Assembly (NCBI RefSeq): GCF_004912135.1
Contig: NZ_STGU01000003.1
Span: forward strand, 1 to 64,000
Origin: Rhizobium rosettiformans W3
GTDB taxonomy: Bacteria > Pseudomonadota > Alphaproteobacteria > Rhizobiales > Rhizobiaceae
DNA: 64,000 bases
Direction of reading: 5' to 3'
Part shown: one piece after another, positions 40,001 through 52,458 of the stretch
How the letters are laid out: each line of letters opens with the position of its first letter
How positions within the stretch are numbered: the stretch's first letter is position 1
Position numbers and translations under genes: made by a program
The notes under the pieces: model-generated
What the model was told of the DNA's origin: nothing
Database searches by the model: none
What the model saw: only the letters and a program-made list of their open reading frames with translations

Positions 40001-40611
40001 GCCCATCGGGTGCCGGCAGCATCACCGTGGACGAAGACGAGGATGCGCTGACGGCCTCTGCGCTGTTTTCCACGTCGGAGAAAGCGGATCTCGCCCTCCA
40101 GCGTGGGCGGCTCATCCATCGCATGCTGCAGAACCTGCCAGGTTTTCCGGAAGGTGAGCGCCGTGCGGCAGCCGAGCGCTATGCGGAACGGGCCGCCCGG
40201 TTCTGGCCGGCAGAGCAGCGCCAGCGATTGGTCTCTACCGTCATGGCTGCTCTGGAAGACGAGGCGCTTCACCCGCTGTTCGATGTCGGCAGCCGTGCCG
40301 AAGTGTCGGTCATGGGAACCATGCGGCTCAAGGGCGAGTTGCGTGCGGTCTCCGGCCGGATCGACCGCATGGCCGTACTCGGCGACCGGGTGATCATCGC
40401 CGACTACAAGACCAACCGAAATCCGCCGCTGGAGGCCGCGCAAGCTCCCCTCTCCTACCGGGTGCAGCTTGCGATCTATCGGGAGATCCTGCAGCCGCTT
40501 TACCCTGGCAAACAGATCGAATGCTGGCTGATCTACACCGAAAACGGGAGCCTCATCCGGCTTGATGACGCGCTGCTTCAGCGCTCTCTTGCCGACCTCG
40601 AAACATCGTGA
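37054..40611 (+). CDS. addA: Double-strand break repair helicase-nuclease AddA
   Basis: An 1185-residue UvrD-type helicase with a C-terminal nuclease. Walker [11 protein letters not shown] lies at about 42-51, the [11 protein letters not shown] motif [14 protein letters not shown] motif [15 protein letters not shown] and [10 protein letters not shown] late motifs are intact; the nuclease carries GRIDRM and [14 protein letters not shown] 37054 overlaps the addB stop by eight bases and has GGAAGGAG seven bases upstream, indicating coupled synthesis of the heterodimer. Confidence 0.96.
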   Translation: MSDQRFALDKLPTGNDPATWLGWTTLAQSRASHPGQSAWVSANAGSGKTHVLTQRVIRLLLAGARPSSILCLTYTKAAASEMSNRVFERLAEWATLDDRELAKRIAAIEQKEPDRATLAAARRLFAKALETPGGLKIQTIHAFCEALLHQFPLEANVAGHFNVLDDRAAVTVLAEARRSLLTATSTENDAALAEAFSQVLSIADESGLEGLIADTVANRHAIREFRQRAERAGGLDATLRKGLGIGPLESEISRAEDYWPLAGLSGGNFSRYIQLALEKGGEKVRAVAEVLERALVETDALERSKLLDQAFLTAQEAPKADSSLIAAAMTKVAPDLKDSVIAARDHVVAMRDRLRIFRMYEATRSALTLAVRLDTDYEELKKRRSQLDFEDLIVRTARLLTRGDVGAWVHYKLDQGIDHILVDEAQDTSPVQWDVIRSLREDFFTGLSARPGIRTFFAVGDEKQSIYSFQGARPEQFSQEARQTERAVTESGQSFNTVRLPLSFRSTQSVLAAVDQVFSLPENSRGLSASGDPVIHQSSRIGHPGTVDVWDMIAAEKQEKDEDWTAPFDATPESAPSAILARRVAHQISQIVGRETIIEKGNKRLIRPGDILVLVRKRDGFVNALTRALKRPYNIPVAGADRLKLTSHIAVQDMLALGRFLLLPGDDLSLASLLKSPLFNHSEDDLMALAAERPEAQSLWARLTALAETDLAWKTTSDRLTLFLEQAREYSVHDFYARVLSVHGGRRAYLGRLGSEVSDIIDEFLTFALSFETSGLPGLQSFVSTLEMEAPEVKREQDKERDEVRIMTVHASKGLEAPIVFLIDGGSKPFNSNHVAKLRIIETAEGLPFPIWVPSKSLGNSISAADMDRRKDQAEEEYRRLLYVAMTRAADRLIVGGYRGVQDTGEIWHKMIARSLSADETRCKPVEFSGPDGSWNGLRWSLGEADDDLPVTEERAEAEERHSLPQALWKPLPPPVSLPRPLSPSGAGSITVDEDEDALTASALFSTSEKADLALQRGRLIHRMLQNLPGFPEGERRAAAERYAERAARFWPAEQRQRLVSTVMAALEDEALHPLFDVGSRAEVSVMGTMRLKGELRAVSGRIDRMAVLGDRVIIADYKTNRNPPLEAAQAPLSYRVQLAIYREILQPLYPGKQIECWLIYTENGSLIRLDDALLQRSLADLETS

Positions 40612-40685
40612 GATACCGCATATTGAAATCGTTGCCGTGCGGCATCACATATCTAGTCAATTCCGCATCTATGAAGGAGAGCCCC

Positions 40686-41006
40686 ATGGCTACCGTTAAA
40701 GTCGACAAGTCCAATTTCCAGGCCGAGGTGCTCAACGCTTCCGAACCGGTTGTCGTGGATTTCTGGGCCGAATGGTGCGGCCCGTGCAAGATGATTGCAC
40801 CGAGCCTCGAAGAAATCTCCAACGAACTCGCCGGCAAGGTGAAGATCGCCAAGCTCAACATCGACGAGAACCCGGAACTGGCCGCCCAGTTCGGCGTTCG
40901 CTCGATCCCTACGCTGGCCGTCTTCAAGGGTGGCGAAGTGGCCGACATCAAGGTGGGTGCAGCCCCGAAGACCGCGCTGTCCAGCTGGATCTCGGGCGCA
41001 GCCTAA
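40686..41006 (+). CDS. trxA: Thioredoxin
   Basis: A 106-residue thioredoxin with the redox motif WCGPCK and the cis-proline loop SIPTLAVF. It is cytosolic (no signal peptide) and of classical TrxA length. AAGGAGA lies several bases before ATG 40686. It sits 74 bases after addA, ending at a bidirectional terminator. Confidence 0.97.
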   Translation: MATVKVDKSNFQAEVLNASEPVVVDFWAEWCGPCKMIAPSLEEISNELAGKVKIAKLNIDENPELAAQFGVRSIPTLAVFKGGEVADIKVGAAPKTALSSWISGAA

Positions 41007-41030
41007 GTCTCAGCGCTGATGAATAAAGAA

Positions 41031-41056
41031 AAAGCCCGGTCTCGCCGGGCTTTTTT
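41031..41056. terminator. Bidirectional terminator between trxA and folC
   Basis: AAAGCCCGG (41031-41039) pairs with CCGGGCTTT (41045-41053), followed by a T-run on plus and an A-rich stretch that reads as Ts on minus. The end touches the folC stop, so both convergent units share it. Confidence 0.9.
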
Positions 41057-42396
41057 CATTTGGGGATGGTGCCGTTTTCGGCGAGCACATTGCCCGCGAG
41101 ATAAAGGGAGCCGCCGATCATGATGCGCGGTGGAATGCCGCCTTCGCTTCGCTCGCGGATGGCGTCCAGCGCCTGACCGAGCGAGCCCATCGGAAGGGCT
41201 TTCAGCCCGGCTTCTGCCGCGGACTGGGCCAGAGCCACCGGGTCAAGGCCGACATCGGAGCCTGAGATCGGCACGGTGTAGACATTATGGGCGATATCGA
41301 CAAAGGCGCGGAAGAAGCCGATCGGGTCCTTCGTGTTGATCATGCCGATGACGAGATGCAGCGGGCGTGCCTGACGTTCTTCCATGGCAGCCATGGCTTC
41401 GGCGATCACCTCGCCTGCCCCGGGATTATGCCCGCCGTCGAGCCAGATTTCGGCACCGGCCGGCGCACGCTCCACCAGCCGACCTTCGGTCAGCCTCTGC
41501 AGGCGGCCCGGCCATTCGACCGACAACATCGCCTTTTCCGCAATTTCTTCCGTCACCGGATAGCCGGCTGCCTTGACCGCACGGATCGCGGTGGCGGCAT
41601 TGCCGATCTGGTGACGACCCGGCAGACGCGGCAGCGGCAGGTCCATCAGACCGAACTCGTCCTGATAGACGAGCCGCCCGAATTCTTCATAAGCGAGGAA
41701 ATCCTGGGCGAAAACTGCGAGCGGACAGCCGAGACGCTCGGCGGTGCTGATCAGCACATCCTTGGCGCCGTCGAATTCCTGGTGACCGATGACCACGGGC
41801 ACGCCGCGTTTCATGATACCGGCCTTTTCAGCGGCGATCAGTTCGACGCGATCCCCGAGATAGGCCTGGTGATCGAGCGAGATCGGCTGAATGATGCAGA
41901 CAGCCGGTTTTTCGACGACATTGGTGGCGTCGAAGCGGCCGCCAAGACCGACCTCCAGCACGACGACGTCGGCAGGCTGTTCGGAAAAGAGAATGAACGT
42001 CACCGCCGTCAGGATCTCGAAGACGGTGATCGACTTGCCGCCGTTAGCCTCGGCCACGCGGCGCAGGGCATCGGCGAACATCGCATCATCGACGATCTGA
42101 CCCGAGCCACCCTTTACGCCGATCCGATAGCGTTCGTGCCAGCGCACGAGATGCGGCGAGGTGTGGACATGGACGGAGAGGCCCTGGGCTTCAAGAAGCG
42201 CACGGCAGAAGGCCGTGGTCGAGCCCTTGCCATTGGTGCCGGCCACATGAATGACCGGCGGCAGTTTCAGATGCGGGTTGCCCAGAACCTCGAGGAGGCG
42301 ACGGATGCGGTCGAGCGAGAGATCATAGCCCTTGGGGTGCAGCCCCATGAGTTTTTCGATCTCGGCATCGGCCTGACTGACGATGGGGGCTGTCAT
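41056..42396 (-). CDS. folC: Folylpolyglutamate synthase/dihydrofolate synthase
   Basis: A 446-residue Mur-ligase-family enzyme that makes dihydrofolate and adds glutamates to folates. The P-loop GTNGKGSTTAFC, HTSPHLVRWHERYRIG, and EVGLGGRFDATNV are intact. ATG 42396 is directly preceded by an in-frame GTG; GGGA lies about eight bases upstream. It is the last gene of the trpFBA-accD-folC unit. Confidence 0.95.
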   Translation of the reverse strand: MTAPIVSQADAEIEKLMGLHPKGYDLSLDRIRRLLEVLGNPHLKLPPVIHVAGTNGKGSTTAFCRALLEAQGLSVHVHTSPHLVRWHERYRIGVKGGSGQIVDDAMFADALRRVAEANGGKSITVFEILTAVTFILFSEQPADVVVLEVGLGGRFDATNVVEKPAVCIIQPISLDHQAYLGDRVELIAAEKAGIMKRGVPVVIGHQEFDGAKDVLISTAERLGCPLAVFAQDFLAYEEFGRLVYQDEFGLMDLPLPRLPGRHQIGNAATAIRAVKAAGYPVTEEIAEKAMLSVEWPGRLQRLTEGRLVERAPAGAEIWLDGGHNPGAGEVIAEAMAAMEERQARPLHLVIGMINTKDPIGFFRAFVDIAHNVYTVPISGSDVGLDPVALAQSAAEAGLKALPMGSLGQALDAIRERSEGGIPPRIMIGGSLYLAGNVLAENGTIPK

Positions 42397-42436
42397 CACA
42401 TTGGTCCCGCTGCCGCGGCCTCACAGAAAAACCGGC

Positions 42437-43345
42437 TCAGGCCGAGGCCTTTTTGGCCGGCTTTGCAACCGTCACAGGCAGGGCAACGTCGTTTGCCGGG
42501 CGCTTGGTCATGATCTTCAGGACGCGCGCCAGCGTGCCCGGAATGTCGTGACGCTTGACCACCATGTCGACCATGCCGTGTTCCAGCAGATATTCCGAGG
42601 TCTGGAAGCCCTCGGGCAGCTTCTCTCGGATCGTCTGTTCGATGACGCGCTTGCCGGCAAAGCAGATTTCGGCACCTGGTTCTGCGATGTGGAGGTCGCC
42701 CAGCATGGCATAGGACGCTGTGACGCCGCCCGTGGTCGGGTTGGTCAAAACCACGATATAGGGCTGGCCGGCTTCCTTCAGCATGTCGACGGCGACCGTC
42801 GTGCGCGGCAGCTGCATGAGGGAGAGGATGCCTTCCTGCATGCGAGCGCCACCCGAAGCCGGGAACATGACCAGCGGGCACTTTTCCTTGATCGCGCGTT
42901 CGAAGGCCTTCACGATCGCTTCGCCGGCGGCAATGCCGAGCGAACCGCCCATGAAATTGAATTCGTGAACGACGGCCACGAGCTTCAGGCCCTGCACCGT
43001 GCCGACGCCAGCGACGATCGTGTCTTCCTGATCCGTCTTCACGCGGCTGTCGCGAAGGCGGTCGGTGTATTTCTTGGAATCGCGGAACTTCAAGGGATCC
43101 TGCGCCACCTTCGGCTGCGGCAGGGCTTCGTAAGCGCCATCGTCAAAAAGGTCCGCCAAGCGAGCCTTGGCCGGCATCTTCATGTGATAGCCGGAAGCCG
43201 GGATCACCCACTTGTTCTCTTCGAGGTCCTTGTGGAAGACCATCTCGCCCGTCTCCGGGCACTTGATCCAGAGGTTTTCCGGAACTTCGCGGCGGCCCAG
43301 CATGGAATTGATGCGCGGGCGCACATAGTTGGTGATCCAGTTCAC
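42437..43345 (-). CDS. accD: Acetyl-CoA carboxylase carboxyltransferase subunit beta
   Basis: A 302-residue beta subunit that joins AccA to transfer carboxyl to acetyl-CoA in fatty acid synthesis. The crotonase-fold core ([30 protein letters not shown]) is intact. The N-terminal zinc ribbon of E. coli AccD is degenerate: only the first cysteine ([10 protein letters not shown]) remains of four. GTG 43345 is chosen because AGGAG lies nine bases upstream and the N-terminus ([11 protein letters not shown]) is family-like. Confidence 0.95.
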   Translation of the reverse strand: MNWITNYVRPRINSMLGRREVPENLWIKCPETGEMVFHKDLEENKWVIPASGYHMKMPAKARLADLFDDGAYEALPQPKVAQDPLKFRDSKKYTDRLRDSRVKTDQEDTIVAGVGTVQGLKLVAVVHEFNFMGGSLGIAAGEAIVKAFERAIKEKCPLVMFPASGGARMQEGILSLMQLPRTTVAVDMLKEAGQPYIVVLTNPTTGGVTASYAMLGDLHIAEPGAEICFAGKRVIEQTIREKLPEGFQTSEYLLEHGMVDMVVKRHDIPGTLARVLKIMTKRPANDVALPVTVAKPAKKASA

Positions 43346-43383
43346 GCGGCTTACTCCTGATGTTTGAAGCCCATATGGGGTGC

Positions 43384-44223
43384 TTATTCGGCAGCAGCAA
43401 GGCGGGCGGAACGCACGCCGCTTGCCAGTCCGCACACCAGCGTGGCGACGGCCTGAACCGTGTCCGCCGTCGCTTTTCCATCGGCTGTGAGGTTGGTGGC
43501 AACCTGATTGACGATCGCAGTACCGACCACGACACCATCGGCATTGGCACCGATCAGGCGCGCATGTTCGGCGGTTTTGACGCCGAAGCCCACACAGATC
43601 GGCAGATCGGTATGCGCCTTGATGCGCTGGACGGCACCGGCAACACGCGACGGATCGGGCAGCGACGAACCGGTGATGCCGTTCATCGACACGTAATAGA
43701 CGAAGCCCGAGGTGTTCTTGAGAACGGTGGGCAGACGCTTGTCGTCGGTGGTCGGGGTCGCCAGGCGGATGAAGTTGATATCGCGGCTGCGGGCCGGGAT
43801 GCAGAGTTCGTCATCCATTTCCGGCGGCAGATCCACGACGATCAGGCCGTCGATGCCGGCAGCCAATGCATCATCGAGAAAGCGTTCGACGCCATAGACG
43901 TAGATCGGGTTGTAATAGCCCATCATGACGATCGGCGTTTCGTTGTCGGTCTTGCGGAATTCGCGGGCGAGATCGAGCGTGCGCACGAGGGTCTGACCGG
44001 CCTTCAGCGCCCGCTGACCGGCAAGCTGGATTGCCGGACCATCGGCCATCGGATCCGAGAAGGGCATGCCGAGCTCGATGACGTCGGCGCCGGCTTCCGG
44101 CAGGGCCTTCATGATCGCCAGCGACGTGTCGTAATCCGGATCGCCGCCCATGAAATAGGTGACGAGAGCCGGGCGGCCTTCTGCCTTCAGAGCAGCGAAA
44201 CGTTGGTCCATACGAGCAGTCAT
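43384..44223 (-). CDS. trpA: Tryptophan synthase alpha chain
   Basis: A 279-residue barrel that cleaves indole-3-glycerol phosphate. The catalytic Glu is in [14 protein letters not shown], the second acid in the [11 protein letters not shown] loop, and phosphate-binding glycines in CVGFGVKT. The start lies two bases after the trpB stop, as expected for subunits of one complex. Confidence 0.97.
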   Translation of the reverse strand: MTARMDQRFAALKAEGRPALVTYFMGGDPDYDTSLAIMKALPEAGADVIELGMPFSDPMADGPAIQLAGQRALKAGQTLVRTLDLAREFRKTDNETPIVMMGYYNPIYVYGVERFLDDALAAGIDGLIVVDLPPEMDDELCIPARSRDINFIRLATPTTDDKRLPTVLKNTSGFVYYVSMNGITGSSLPDPSRVAGAVQRIKAHTDLPICVGFGVKTAEHARLIGANADGVVVGTAIVNQVATNLTADGKATADTVQAVATLVCGLASGVRSARLAAAE

Positions 44224-44225
44224 GA

Positions 44226-45446
44226 TCAGAGCCCCATACCGAGAATCTTGCCGACAGTGAAGATGTCCTTGTCGCCGCGGCCGCAGAGGTTCATCACGAT
44301 GATCTGGTCCTTGTCCATGCCAGGCGCGCGCTTGATGACTTCGGCGAGCGCGTGACTCGGCTCGAGCGCCGGAATGATGCCTTCGGTGCGCGTCAGGAGC
44401 TGGAAGGCGGCAAGCGCTTCGTCGTCCTTGATCGGGACGTATTCGACGCGGCCCATATCCTTCAACCAGGAATGCTCCGGGCCGATGCCAGGATAGTCGA
44501 GGCCGGCGGAGATCGAATGACCTTCCTTGATCTGGCCGTCACCATCCTGCAGCAGATAGGTGCGGTTGCCGTGAAGGACGCCCGGCGTGCCCGCGGTCAG
44601 CGAAGCGCAGTGCTCCTCGCCTTCCAAACCCTTGCCACCGGCTTCGACGCCGACGATGCGCACGCTTTCGTCATCCAGGAAGGGATGGAAGAGGCCGATA
44701 GCGTTCGAACCACCGCCGACGGCGGCAACCAGCATGTCCGGCAGGCGGCCTTCGGCAGCCAGCATCTGCTCGCGCGTTTCGCGGCCAATGACCGACTGGA
44801 ACTCGCGGACCATTTCCGGATAAGGATGCGGGCCGGCGGCGGTGCCGATCATGTAATAGGTGTCGTCGACATTGGTGACCCAGTCGCGCAAAGCCTCGTT
44901 CATGGCATCTTTCAGCGTGCCGTGACCAGCGGTGACCGGCTTCACTTCGGCACCGAGGAGCTTCATGCGGAAGACGTTCGGCGCCTGACGCTCGACGTCG
45001 GTCGCGCCCATGTAGACGACGCAGGGAATGCCGAAGCGGGCGGCGACGGTCGCTGAGGCAACGCCGTGCTGGCCGGCGCCGGTTTCGGCGATGATGCGGG
45101 TCTTGCCCATGCGCTTGGCGAGCAGAATCTGGCCGAGGCAGTTGTTGATCTTGTGCGAGCCGGTGTGGTTGAGCTCGTCACGCTTGAAGTAGATCTTCGC
45201 GCCACCGAGTTCTTCCGTCAGGCGCTCGGCAAAATAAAGCGGGCTCGGACGACCGGTATAATGGGTGTTGAGATGCGCCAGCTCCGCCTGGAATTCCGGA
45301 TCCGTCTTTGCCTTTTCCCACTCCGCCTGCAGGTCGAGGATCAGCGGCATCAGCGTCTCGGCGACGAAGCGCCCACCGAAGATGCCGAAACGGCCGTCTT
45401 CGTCGGGACCTTCACGGAAGGAATTGGGCTTGGGTGACTGGTTCAC
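44226..45446 (-). CDS. trpB: Tryptophan synthase beta chain
   Basis: A 406-residue PLP enzyme that joins indole to serine. The PLP lysine is in HTGSHKINN; the phosphate loop is GGGSNAIG, and the AETGAGQHG segment is present. Length is typical of TrpB1. It overlaps trpF by four bases and leads directly into trpA. Confidence 0.98.
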   Translation of the reverse strand: MNQSPKPNSFREGPDEDGRFGIFGGRFVAETLMPLILDLQAEWEKAKTDPEFQAELAHLNTHYTGRPSPLYFAERLTEELGGAKIYFKRDELNHTGSHKINNCLGQILLAKRMGKTRIIAETGAGQHGVASATVAARFGIPCVVYMGATDVERQAPNVFRMKLLGAEVKPVTAGHGTLKDAMNEALRDWVTNVDDTYYMIGTAAGPHPYPEMVREFQSVIGRETREQMLAAEGRLPDMLVAAVGGGSNAIGLFHPFLDDESVRIVGVEAGGKGLEGEEHCASLTAGTPGVLHGNRTYLLQDGDGQIKEGHSISAGLDYPGIGPEHSWLKDMGRVEYVPIKDDEALAAFQLLTRTEGIIPALEPSHALAEVIKRAPGMDKDQIIVMNLCGRGDKDIFTVGKILGMGL

Positions 45447-46117
45447 TTGACACTCCCTGAAACCGGCTTTGCACGACTTGCTTCGGCAACGGCCGCAAAA
45501 AACTCGTCCATCATCTGCAGATCCTTGACGCCCGGGGCAGATTCCACTCCGGATGAGATGTCGATCGCCCGCGCCCCGGTCTCTCGCAGGGCTTCTGCGA
45601 TGTTGGCCTTGTTGAGGCCTCCGGAAAGCATGTAATCGACGCTGTCGTCAAGCGACCGCAGGAGACGCCAATCGAAGGTGACGCCGTTACCGCCCGGCAG
45701 GTCGGAGCCTACCGGCGGCTTGGCATCGAAGAGAAAACGATCGGCAATGCCGATATAGGGCTCGATCCGCTTCAGGTCATCGGCATCGCGGATGGAAAAT
45801 GCCTTCATAATCGGCAGACCGGTCACTGCCTTGACGGTCAAAAGGCGTTCCGGGCTTTCATGACCATGGAACTGCAAGATATCCGGACGCATTAAGGCGA
45901 TGATCTCATCGAGATCGTCGTTGTCGGCATCAACCGTCACCGCAACGCTTTTCACCCGGCCGCGGACGCGATCGGCGAGTGTACCTGCAATGTCGGGCTC
46001 GATGTTGCGCGGGCTCTTCTCGAAGAAGATGAAGCCGATATGGCTCGCGCCGCGGTCAGCCGCACGATCGACCGCCTCCGGCGTCTTCAGTCCGCAGATC
46101 TTGATATCGGGTCTCAT
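45443..46117 (-). CDS. trpF: Phosphoribosylanthranilate isomerase
   Basis: A 224-residue barrel isomerase of tryptophan synthesis. The catalytic Cys is in KICGLKTPE, the Asp in FLFDAKPP, and SGGLNKANI and [11 protein letters not shown] form the phosphate site. ATG 46117 gives the family N-terminus (MRPDIKICG), although no good ribosome-binding site is seen; a TTG at 46141 would add eight residues. First gene of the trpFBA-accD-folC cluster. Confidence 0.95.
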   Translation of the reverse strand: MRPDIKICGLKTPEAVDRAADRGASHIGFIFFEKSPRNIEPDIAGTLADRVRGRVKSVAVTVDADNDDLDEIIALMRPDILQFHGHESPERLLTVKAVTGLPIMKAFSIRDADDLKRIEPYIGIADRFLFDAKPPVGSDLPGGNGVTFDWRLLRSLDDSVDYMLSGGLNKANIAEALRETGARAIDISSGVESAPGVKDLQMMDEFFAAVAEASRAKPVSGSVK

Positions 46118-46190
46118 GGCAGCGAAGTCGCACGAAATCAAAAAAGAGTCGAGCCAATTTGCGACAAAGGCTGAAAGGTCTCAGGGTCGC

Positions 46191-46949
46191 TCAGTCGAAG
46201 TCGATGGCATGCAGCGCCGAACCGTGGCGCTTCAGCCAGGCCTTGGCCTCATCCATCTGAGGGCAGAGCTTGCCGCAGAGTGCCCAGAAGGCCGGACCGT
46301 GGTTCATCTCGCGCAGATGGGCGACTTCATGGGCTGCGAGATAATCGATGACAAGTGGCGGCGCCATGACGATGCGCCAGGAAAAACTCAGCTTGCCGTC
46401 CCAGGAACAGGAGCCCCACCGGCTGCGGGTGTCCTTCAAGGTCATGCTCTTGACCGGCTTCCCGACCGTCTTGGCATGAAGCGCCACGAGTTGCTCCAGA
46501 TCGCGGCGCGCTTCCTTCTTCAGGAAGTCGGCGACACGCCGAGGCAAGTGATCTTCAAGACCGCTGACGCTCAGGACGTGGCCGATATCGCTGTCGATCG
46601 ATTGGGTCAGCCCGCGGAGCTGTCCCGTATGAACGATGCGGTGCGGGACGCCCCGGACGAGAATCTCACCGCCATCCTCGATGCTTCCTGCGGTCTTCTG
46701 GCGCTTGAGCTTGGTGCTGAGCCAGCCCTGGTGCCGATCGAGGAAGTCGTCGATATCGCGTTCGCGCAGTCCCGGCGGAATGGTCATTTTCAGCGCGCGT
46801 CCGCCGGGCTCTATCCTCAGCGTGATCCGGGTCGCGCGGCTGTTCCTACGAATGGTGAGCGGGATGGACCTGCCGTCAACGGCGATCGCCCGCTCCAGCT
46901 GGATCGCCGGTGCTCTCTGCGGTGTCAGCTTTTTCAGCAGGGGGAACAT
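46191..46949 (-). CDS. YgjP-like M48-family metal-dependent hydrolase
   Basis: A 252-residue putative metallopeptidase of the YgjP/DUF45 group (SprT-like). The zinc-binding HEVAH is at about 207-211 with a downstream HGPAFW histidine, and TRSRWGSCSW precedes it. There is no signal peptide, so it acts in the cytoplasm. Biological role is unknown; the related YgjP has no well-defined substrate. Confidence 0.8.
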   Translation of the reverse strand: MFPLLKKLTPQRAPAIQLERAIAVDGRSIPLTIRRNSRATRITLRIEPGGRALKMTIPPGLRERDIDDFLDRHQGWLSTKLKRQKTAGSIEDGGEILVRGVPHRIVHTGQLRGLTQSIDSDIGHVLSVSGLEDHLPRRVADFLKKEARRDLEQLVALHAKTVGKPVKSMTLKDTRSRWGSCSWDGKLSFSWRIVMAPPLVIDYLAAHEVAHLREMNHGPAFWALCGKLCPQMDEAKAWLKRHGSALHAIDFD

Positions 46950-46989
46950 GATTCGTGTTCTAGCCGATTCTGGGTCTTGTACAGCAACG

Positions 46990-47018
46990 AAAAAAGGTCG
47001 GCGCGATGGCGCCGACCT
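46990..47018 (-). terminator. Rho-independent terminator after the DUF2852 gene
   Basis: A perfect ten-base-pair stem (46995-47004 with 47009-47018) with a GATG loop is followed on minus by a T6 run. It begins 25 bases after the DUF2852 stop. Confidence 0.9.
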
Positions 47019-47043
47019 CGTCTTTTCAGAGCTATGTGCCGGA

Positions 47044-47478
47044 TCAGTTGCCGGTGAAGCCCTGGGTCGGACCGGACTGGTCCGCGGTTTTCACCTGCTG
47101 GCGATCGCGCATGAAGCGATCGAACTCTTCCTGGTCCTTGGCCCGACGCAGTTCGCGGGCATAGGTGTCGAATTCGGCACGCATCTCGTCCAGACGGCGA
47201 CGCTCTTCGTCCAGGCGCTCGAGCTCGGCTTTACGCCAGTCGTCGAAGGCGACGTTGCCGGTCGAGCCAGAGGCGGAGTAGCTGTTGGTGCGGCACCAGG
47301 CAAAAGCCGTATCTGCCTTGCGATTGGCTTCGCGCTTGAAGTTCTGAAACTTCTCGCCAAACAGGATGTAGGCGAGCATGGCCAGACCGAGCGGCCAGAA
47401 GACCATGAAGCCGAGCACCATCAGGGCGACGGTTGCCGGAGTCCAATCCGGCCGAAGCAGTGCTGACTGGTTCATCAT
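47044..47478 (-). CDS. DUF2852 family membrane protein
   Basis: A 144-residue protein of a Rhizobiales family of unknown function. One hydrophobic helix (about residues 16-38: VALMVLGFMVFWPLGLAMLAYI) is followed by a charged, probably coiled-coil tail (residues about 80-135, rich in Arg, Glu and Leu). GAGG lies six bases before ATG 47478. Single-gene unit with its own terminator. No function is assigned. Confidence 0.8.
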   Translation of the reverse strand: MMNQSALLRPDWTPATVALMVLGFMVFWPLGLAMLAYILFGEKFQNFKREANRKADTAFAWCRTNSYSASGSTGNVAFDDWRKAELERLDEERRRLDEMRAEFDTYARELRRAKDQEEFDRFMRDRQQVKTADQSGPTQGFTGN

Positions 47479-47618
47479 CGATAACCTCGTTCTCGCGGGC
47501 GGCGGAATGCCGTCCGATGGTTTCGATGTGGGAAATGCGCAGGCGGGCTTCAAGAAAGAAGCGGACCCAATCGGAGAACCGACTGAATCCGCTTCTTAAA
47601 TTCGGATTGTCAAAAGTA

Positions 47619-48902
47619 TCAGAGAGCCTTGCCGCCCTTGATGACGCGCTTGACCGGTGTCTGCGCCTTGACGTTCTTGGTGTGCGTCTTGGCAAACTGG
47701 ACGATGCGCGGCGCGATCTCGCGGCGGAAGCGCGAGCCGTTGAAGACACCGTAGTGGCCGACATCCGGCTGCATGTAATGCAGACGCATATGGTCGGGAA
47801 TATTGGTGCAGATCGTCTGTGCGGCCTTGGTCTGGCCGACGCCGGAAATATCGTCGTTTTCGCCTTCGACGGTCAGCAGCGCCACGTTGCGGATGGCCGT
47901 GGTGTCGACGCGCTTCGTGCGGTGCATCATCTCGCCCTTCGGCAGGGCATGTTTGATGAAGACGGTGTCGACTGTCTGCAGGTAGAACTCCGCCGTCAGG
48001 TCCATGACGGCCAGATACTCGTCGTAGAAATCGCGATGCTTCTCGGCCGAGTCTCCGTCGTTCTTGACGAGGTGCATGTAGAAGTCCTTGTGCGCGATCA
48101 TGTGACGATCGAGGTTCATCGACATGAAGCCGGAGAGCTGCAGGAAGCCCGGATAGACCTGGCGCATGAAACCGGGCTGTGGCCACGGCACCTGCATGAT
48201 GACGTTGTCTCGGAACCATTCGAGCGGCTTGTCCTGCGCCAGCTGGTTCACGGCGGTCGGATTGATGCGGGTATCGATCGGGCCGCCCATCAGCGTCATC
48301 GATGACGGGGCGCAGGTATCACCATCCCCTTCCATCACGGCAACGGCCGCCAGAACCGGAACCGAAGGTTGGCAGACGGCAACTACATGAGTATCCGGAC
48401 CCAGGTGATGCAGCATCTCGATGACATAATCGATGTAATCATCGAGATCGAAATCGCCCTCGGTGACAGGCACCATGCGCGCGTCGATCCAGTCGGTAAT
48501 GTAGAGGTCGGCGCTCGGGAGCAGTGCCTCGACAGTGCCGCGCAGCAAGGTGGCGTAGTGGCCGGACATCGGCGCGACGATCAGGATGCGCGGGCCCTTT
48601 TCCGCTCCAGCCGGGAGGTGGCGCTTGAAGTGGATCAGATCACAGAAGGGGCGGCGCCAGACGATCTCTTCCTCGACCGCAACATTCTCGCCTTCTACCG
48701 TCGTCGTTGGCAATCCGAAGGCCGGTTTGCCATAGCGACGGGTCACGCGCTCGAAAACCTCGAAGCCTGCTGAGAAGGACCGACCCACGACCGTGTGGGA
48801 CCATGGGTTCAAGGGGTTCTTCCAGGCAAGGTTCATGGCATCAGCCGTCGCCCGGAAGGGTGCCATGAATGCATGGTTGAGTTCGTAGAGCTGATAGAAC
48901 AT
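47619..48902 (-). CDS. phaZ: Intracellular polyhydroxyalkanoate depolymerase
   Basis: A 427-residue PHB depolymerase of the intracellular PhaZ type. The lipase-box-like CQPSVPVLA places the nucleophilic Cys at about 177, close to Cys183 of Ralstonia PhaZ1. Typical segments LYITDWIDARMVP and TVEGENDDISG follow, with a late His in PDVGHYGVFNG. It mobilises stored poly-3-hydroxybutyrate granules; no signal peptide. ATG 48902 is preferred; a longer frame adds nine residues. Confidence 0.93.
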   Translation of the reverse strand: MFYQLYELNHAFMAPFRATADAMNLAWKNPLNPWSHTVVGRSFSAGFEVFERVTRRYGKPAFGLPTTTVEGENVAVEEEIVWRRPFCDLIHFKRHLPAGAEKGPRILIVAPMSGHYATLLRGTVEALLPSADLYITDWIDARMVPVTEGDFDLDDYIDYVIEMLHHLGPDTHVVAVCQPSVPVLAAVAVMEGDGDTCAPSSMTLMGGPIDTRINPTAVNQLAQDKPLEWFRDNVIMQVPWPQPGFMRQVYPGFLQLSGFMSMNLDRHMIAHKDFYMHLVKNDGDSAEKHRDFYDEYLAVMDLTAEFYLQTVDTVFIKHALPKGEMMHRTKRVDTTAIRNVALLTVEGENDDISGVGQTKAAQTICTNIPDHMRLHYMQPDVGHYGVFNGSRFRREIAPRIVQFAKTHTKNVKAQTPVKRVIKGGKAL

Positions 48903-48962
48903 GGGTTCTGCACCTTTGTACCGGACCAAAGTCGTCCGCGTTCATTCGCTACACTAACAGAC

Positions 48963-48978
48963 TTTGTGCAACGCAAAA
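48963..48978. promoter_or_regulatory. PhaR-like TGC-N3-GCA site upstream of phaZ
   Basis: CTTTGTGCAACGCAAAAG-type sequence contains TGC-AAC-GCA at 48967-48975 within an imperfect dyad, 65 bases upstream of phaZ. PhaR repressors of PHB genes bind TGC/GCA-rich dyads. The match is short and unverified. The rest of the 275-base gap 48903-49177 shows no gene. Confidence 0.3.
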
Positions 48979-49177
48979 GCCCGGATTTCTCCTCGCGAGC
49001 TTGGCACCAAAAGCCTCAGGCATCCGATGATGTTCCAAAAGACTTAAGGTTCCCTCCCAGGACGCAGTTAATCAACGTTCACTGTGTTCAACCGAATGTG
49101 CGCTCCCTACCCTTTCCGAGGCTTGCGAATTGATGTTTGTTCCATGCGTCGTCCCAAGACATAAATGAAGGAACATC

Positions 49178-49768
49178 ATGACCACCAGCAATCACCGTAC
49201 GTCTGAATACAATGTCGATCCGATCTTCCTCGATCGCTGGTCGCCCCGCGCCTTCGATGGCAGCACCATGCCGAAAGACGACTTGCTTACCATCCTGGAT
49301 GCCGGCCATTGGGCACCCTCCGCCTTCAACTACCAGCCCTGGCGCTTCGTCTATGCACTGAAGGGCACACCTGCCTTCGACAAATTTCTCGACATCCTGA
49401 ACGAGTTCAACCAAGGCTGGGCCAAGACTGCTTCCGCGCTTGTTTTCGTTTTCTCGGACACCTTGAGCCGCCCGGCCGACGGGTCGGAGCCGAAGCCCTT
49501 TCGCAGCCACAGCTTCGATGCGGGTGCCGCCTGGGGACTTCTTTCCCTGCAGGCGGTCAAGTCCGGCTACTTCGCGCACGCGATGACTGGCTTTAGTTTC
49601 GACCGCGCGCTTTCTGAACTCGGTGCGCCGGAAGGGTTCCATGTCAACGCCGTCGTTGCGATCGGCAAGCCGGGTGACAAAAGCGTGCTTCCTGAAAGCT
49701 TGCGCGCCCGCGAGGCACCGAATGATCGCAAGCCGTTGGCGGAAGTCGCGCTGGAAGGCGGCTTCTGA
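49178..49768 (+). CDS. Nitroreductase family protein
   Basis: A 196-residue FMN-dependent oxidoreductase. The N-terminal DRWSPRAFDG and APSAFNYQPWRFV are the flavin-binding signatures, and the C-terminal VVAIGKPGD is family-typical. Substrates (quinones, nitroaromatics, others) cannot be told from sequence. It is the only plus-strand gene between phaZ and gyrB. A candidate parS site lies just after its stop. Confidence 0.9.
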   Translation: MTTSNHRTSEYNVDPIFLDRWSPRAFDGSTMPKDDLLTILDAGHWAPSAFNYQPWRFVYALKGTPAFDKFLDILNEFNQGWAKTASALVFVFSDTLSRPADGSEPKPFRSHSFDAGAAWGLLSLQAVKSGYFAHAMTGFSFDRALSELGAPEGFHVNAVVAIGKPGDKSVLPESLRAREAPNDRKPLAEVALEGGF

Positions 49769-49781
49769 GCGCTGCATTAAT

Positions 49782-49797
49782 GGTTTCACGTGAATCA
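49782..49797. other. Candidate parS (ParB-binding) site
   Basis: GGTTTCACGTGAATCA matches the bacterial parS consensus TGTTTCACGTGAAACA at 14 of 16 positions, with the central TTTCACGTGAA intact. It is intergenic, between the nitroreductase stop and the terminator shared with gyrB, about 10.5 kb from the putative origin. It shares a 17-base identical core with the site at 58593. Confidence 0.7.
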
Positions 49798-49834
49798 CGT
49801 TAACCAACTGCGCCATCAAGTCTGTTGAAAAGCA

Positions 49835-49863
49835 AAAGGGCCGCATGTTTGCGGCCCTTTTTC
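49835..49863. terminator. Bidirectional terminator between nitroreductase and gyrB
   Basis: AAAAGGGCCGCA (49835-49846) pairs with TGCGGCCCTTTT (49851-49862) around TGTT, with T-runs in both directions. It lies between convergent genes. Confidence 0.92.
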
Positions 49864-49881
49864 GCATCTCCGCTTCAGCGG

Positions 49882-52317
<2,436 letters not shown>

Positions 52318-52458
52318 TCAGCAATCTTTCCAGTCAATTCTCAAAGGCCCGGCTGATCCGAATCAGCAGCTTCAAGCGTCCCGACTATATGGGTTTTGGC
52401 CTGAGTTCCAAAGGCGAGGGCGTCGTTTCTCGTGGATAGACAGGGCTTTTCAACCCCT

